Of a DNA stretch of 7,191 bases, positions 4,706 through 7,191 are shown in pieces. Position 1 is the first letter of the stretch; every line of letters begins with the position of its first letter. The notes under the pieces are model-generated. The model was not told the DNA's origin. It was given only the letters and a program-made list of their open reading frames with translations, and did not search any database. This DNA comes from an uncultured Collinsella sp. GTDB lineage: Bacteria > Actinomycetota > Coriobacteriia > Coriobacteriales > Coriobacteriaceae. The position numbers were made by a program, and so were the translations under genes. The stretch lies in the NCBI GenBank assembly GCA_900556365.1, contig USOG01000070.1, forward strand, positions 1-7,191, in the 5' to 3' direction.

Positions 4706-6562
4706 TTACGCCGCCTCGTCGAACTGCGAGTTGTACAGATCGGCGTAGAAGCCGCCCTGGGCGAGCAACTCGTCGTGCGTGCCCTTCTCGACGATATCGC
4801 CGTCGCGAATTACCAAGATCACGTCGGCGTTGCGGATCGTGGACAGGCGGTGCGCGATAACAAAGCTGGTACGGCCCTGCATCAGCGCATCCATGGCACG
4901 CTGAATAAGCTCCTCGGTACGAGTGTCAACGTTGGAGGTTGCCTCGTCCAGAATTAGCGCCGGGCGGTCGGCCAAAATGGCACGGGCAATGGTCACGAGC
5001 TGGCGCTGGCCCTGCGACAGGTTGGTGCCTTCCTCGTTGATCATAAAGTCGTAGCCGCCGGCGAGCGTATGGATAAAGTGATCGCAGCGTGCGGCGCGTG
5101 CAGCGGCCTCGACCTCGGCATCGCTTGCATCGGGGCGTCCGTAGCGGATGTTCTCGCGGATGGTGCCGTTAAACAGCCAGGTATCCTGCAGCACCATGGC
5201 AAACTCGCCGCGCAGCGCCGCGCGGTCCCAGTCGCGCACGTCGACACCCTCGACGCGCAGCGAACCGCCGTCCACATCGTAGAAGCGCTGCAGCAGCTTA
5301 ATGAGCGTGGTCTTGCCGGCGCCGGTAGGACCGACGATGGCGATGGTCTGGCCGGGCTGCGCCTCGCAGCTAAAGTCGTGGATGATGGTCTTGTCGGGCG
5401 TATAGCCAAACTTGACGTGATCAAACTCCACATGGCCGGGGCGCTTTTCGGGAATCTGCGCGTCGGCTTTCTGCTCCTCCTCGGGCGCGGCCAGGAACTC
5501 AAAGACGCGCTCGGTGGCGGCTGCCATCGACTGCATCGTGTTGCTCACGTTGCCCAGTTGCTGCACGGGCTGCGTAAAGTTGCGAACGTACTGGATAAAG
5601 CTCTGGATGTCGCCGGGCGTGGCGTTGCCGGTCAGTGCGAGCTGTGCGCCCACCACGACGACGCCCACGTAGCCCATGTTGCCCACCAGGCTCATAAGCG
5701 GCATCATCAGGCCCGACAGGAACTGCGAGCGCCAGCCACTAATAAAGAGGCGGTCGTTTTGACGGTCGAACTCCTCGATCGAGGCCTCGGCGCGGTCGAA
5801 CACCTGAATGACGTTCTGGCCGGCAAAATCCTCCTCGATAATGCCGTTGACGGTGCCTAGGACCTGCTGCTGCTCGCGGAAGTACGGCTGCGAGAAGTGA
5901 ATCATCACCATTAAGATAATCGCGGCGGCCGGCAGCGTGAGCACGGTGACACCGGTGAGCGGCAGGCTGATCGACAGCATCATGACGAGCACGCCGATAA
6001 TCTGCGTCACCGACGTGATGAGCTGCGTCACGCTCTGGTTGAGCGACTGACCCAGCGTATCGACGTCGTTGGTGATGCGGCTGAGCACGTCGCCCTTGCT
6101 GTGGCCGTTGAAGTAGCTCATCGGCACGACAGCGATCTTGGCGGCAATCTCCTTGCGCATGCGGTAGCAGATCTTTTGCGTGACACCGGTCATGAGCCAG
6201 CCCTGGATCAGGCTGCAGGCAGAGCTCGCCAGATACAGGCAGAGCAAAAAGCCGAGCGTCTTGGCGATCCAGTTAAAGTCGACATCGCCGGTGCCGTTGA
6301 CCTTGGCAACCAGGCCCTCGAACAGCTTGGTCGTAACCTGGCCGAGTACCTTGGGTCCCACAATGTTAAAGATGACCGAGCATACGGCAAAGGCGACGGC
6401 GACAAACACGGCAACCTTGTGCTGGCCGATATAGCCGAGCAGCTGCCTCATGGTGCCCTTAAAGTCCTTGGCCTTTTCGCCACGGCGCATGCCGCCCATG
6501 CGGCCCATGGGTCCACGCTGGCGGGTGGGCTTGGGAATTTGGGTCTTGGTCTCGTCTGCCAT
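4706..6562 (-). CDS. ABC exporter half-transporter, catalytically competent subunit of a heterodimer
   Basis: A membrane-bound ATP-driven exporter half of 618 residues, in the family of heterodimeric multidrug exporters such as TM287/288 and BmrC/BmrD. The N-terminus is Gly/Met/Arg-rich (about 15-30), as often seen in this subgroup. The transmembrane domain spans about 45-335 with six likely helices, and the nucleotide-binding domain about 375-618. Visible motifs: Walker A GPTGAGKTT (411-419), Q-loop Gln459, signature LSQGQ (515-519), Walker B ALILDEA (535-541) with catalytic Glu540, D-loop SNVDT (543-547) and switch His571 in AHR. The signature has Gln for the usual third-position Gly. The ATG at 6562 overlaps the previous gene's stop (TAATG), with GGAGG 9 nt upstream, so translation is coupled. 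The substrate is unknown; drugs, lipids or peptides are possible. Confidence 0.94.
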   Translation of the reverse strand: MADETKTQIPKPTRQRGPMGRMGGMRRGEKAKDFKGTMRQLLGYIGQHKVAVFVAVAFAVCSVIFNIVGPKVLGQVTTKLFEGLVAKVNGTGDVDFNWIAKTLGFLLCLYLASSACSLIQGWLMTGVTQKICYRMRKEIAAKIAVVPMSYFNGHSKGDVLSRITNDVDTLGQSLNQSVTQLITSVTQIIGVLVMMLSISLPLTGVTVLTLPAAAIILMVMIHFSQPYFREQQQVLGTVNGIIEEDFAGQNVIQVFDRAEASIEEFDRQNDRLFISGWRSQFLSGLMMPLMSLVGNMGYVGVVVVGAQLALTGNATPGDIQSFIQYVRNFTQPVQQLGNVSNTMQSMAAATERVFEFLAAPEEEQKADAQIPEKRPGHVEFDHVKFGYTPDKTIIHDFSCEAQPGQTIAIVGPTGAGKTTLIKLLQRFYDVDGGSLRVEGVDVRDWDRAALRGEFAMVLQDTWLFNGTIRENIRYGRPDASDAEVEAAARAARCDHFIHTLAGGYDFMINEEGTNLSQGQRQLVTIARAILADRPALILDEATSNVDTRTEELIQRAMDALMQGRTSFVIAHRLSTIRNADVILVIRDGDIVEKGTHDELLAQGGFYADLYNSQFDEAA

Positions 6563-7191
6563 TAGCGCTCGCCTCCTTCCATGACGGCTGCAATCTCTTC
6601 TTGGGTAAGTCCCAGCTCCTTGGCGGAAAGCTGCGACTGTGCGATTTCCAGGTACGCCGGGCAGCTGCGCAGCAGCTCCTCGTGCGTACCGGTGCCCACC
6701 ACGTGGCCGTCGTCGAGCACGATGATCTGGTCGGCGTGCATGATGGTCGCGATGCGTTGTGCCACGACCACGAGCGCGGCGTCGGTGACGTTTTTGGCCA
6801 GCTCCTCGCGCAGGCGCGCGTCGGTCTTGTAGTCAAGCGCGCTAAACGAGTCATCGAACACCACGACCTCGGGCTTTTTGGCCAACGCGCGGGCGATGGC
6901 CAGGCGCTGGCGCTGACCGCCCGAAACATTGGAGCCGCCCTGGCTGATGGGGGAGTCGTAGCCGCCCTCGCGTTCGGCGATAAAGTCCTCGGCCTGGGCG
7001 ATGCGCGCGGCCTGGCGCATGTCGTCATCGCTTACCATGTCGCCGGCAAACTTGAGGTTGCTCTCGACAGTGCCCGAGAACAGACGCCCCTGCTGCGGGA
7101 TGTAACCAATGCGACGGCGCAGCTCGGAAAGGGTCATGTCGCGCACGTCAATGCCGTCGAGCGAAATGCTGCCGCCCGTGACGTCGTACAG
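6562..7191 (-). CDS. ABC exporter half-transporter, partner subunit with degenerate ATPase site (N-terminal part outside window)
   Basis: The last 209 residues of an ABC exporter subunit: most of the nucleotide-binding domain, starting just after Walker A. Fragment positions: Q-loop in YIPQQGRLF (30-38), canonical signature VSGGQ (89-93), Walker B VVVFDD (109-114), then SFSALD. Two catalytic residues differ from the consensus. Asp114 (codon 6852-6850) replaces the catalytic Glu, and Gln145 (codon 6759-6757, in VVAQRI) replaces the switch His. This pair of changes is known from the degenerate-site subunit of heterodimeric exporters such as TM287. Here it is combined with the LSQGQ signature of the next gene. 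The gene is first in the visible operon and its stop overlaps the partner's start by one base. The promoter and membrane domain lie beyond the window. Confidence 0.93.
   Translation of the reverse strand: MYDVTGGSISLDGIDVRDMTLSELRRRIGYIPQQGRLFSGTVESNLKFAGDMVSDDDMRQAARIAQAEDFIAEREGGYDSPISQGGSNVSGGQRQRLAIARALAKKPEVVVFDDSFSALDYKTDARLREELAKNVTDAALVVVAQRIATIMHADQIIVLDDGHVVGTGTHEELLRSCPAYLEIAQSQLSAKELGLTQEEIAAVMEGGER

Noticed and set aside
5069..5860. 263-codon + strand frame opposite the ABC transporter gene
   Set aside because: It is an antisense shadow within a fully matched ABC exporter and has low-complexity Val/Ala/His/Asp composition.

Overview
The window comes from a moderately GC-rich bacterial chromosome. 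Codons favour G or C at the third position, ribosome binding sites are AGGAGG-like, intrinsic terminators are common, and gene-less gaps carry short palindromic and dispersed repeats. Together with the protein styles this suggests a gut Coriobacteriia actinobacterium, most likely Collinsella or a close relative. That assignment rests on recalled sequence character, not on a search.

Left part, + strand. Bases 1-149 are the last 48 codons of an agmatine deiminase (aguA), including its catalytic-cysteine motif. A strong intrinsic terminator (346-385) closes this unit. A 24-nt imperfect inverted repeat (387-469) follows, then a structured leader and an APC-family permease (690-2099). The leader has a second intrinsic terminator (595-670) that ends only 19 nt before the permease start codon. 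A possible short Arg-rich leader ORF (518-700) runs through it. This is the layout of a transcription attenuator and is the most interesting signal in the window. With aguA next to it, the permease is probably the agmatine importer or agmatine/putrescine exchanger.

Middle, 2100-3091. A 63-codon gene of unknown function on the - strand (2136-2327) converges on the permease. Beyond its start lie about 760 bp with no supportable gene. This stretch is filled with repeats: an 18-bp perfect inverted repeat spanning 121 bp, a 13-bp perfect GC-rich hairpin, one copy of a 45-nt dispersed repeat, and a degenerate ~26-bp tandem repeat built on GTCCC.

Right part, - strand. A single-gene unit encodes a type I DAHP synthase (3092-4123), the first enzyme of the shikimate pathway, with its own promoter (TTGCAC-N17-GATAAT) and terminator. 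The second, inverted copy of the 45-nt repeat sits just upstream of that promoter. Next comes a 240-bp non-coding element with 35-nt imperfect terminal inverted repeats (4344-4583) that looks like a MITE. Finally two overlapping genes encode the halves of a heterodimeric ABC exporter: a partial upstream subunit (6562-7191 and beyond) with a degenerate ATPase site, and a complete 618-residue subunit (4706-6562) with a competent Walker B motif. They end at a very clear terminator (4638-4674).
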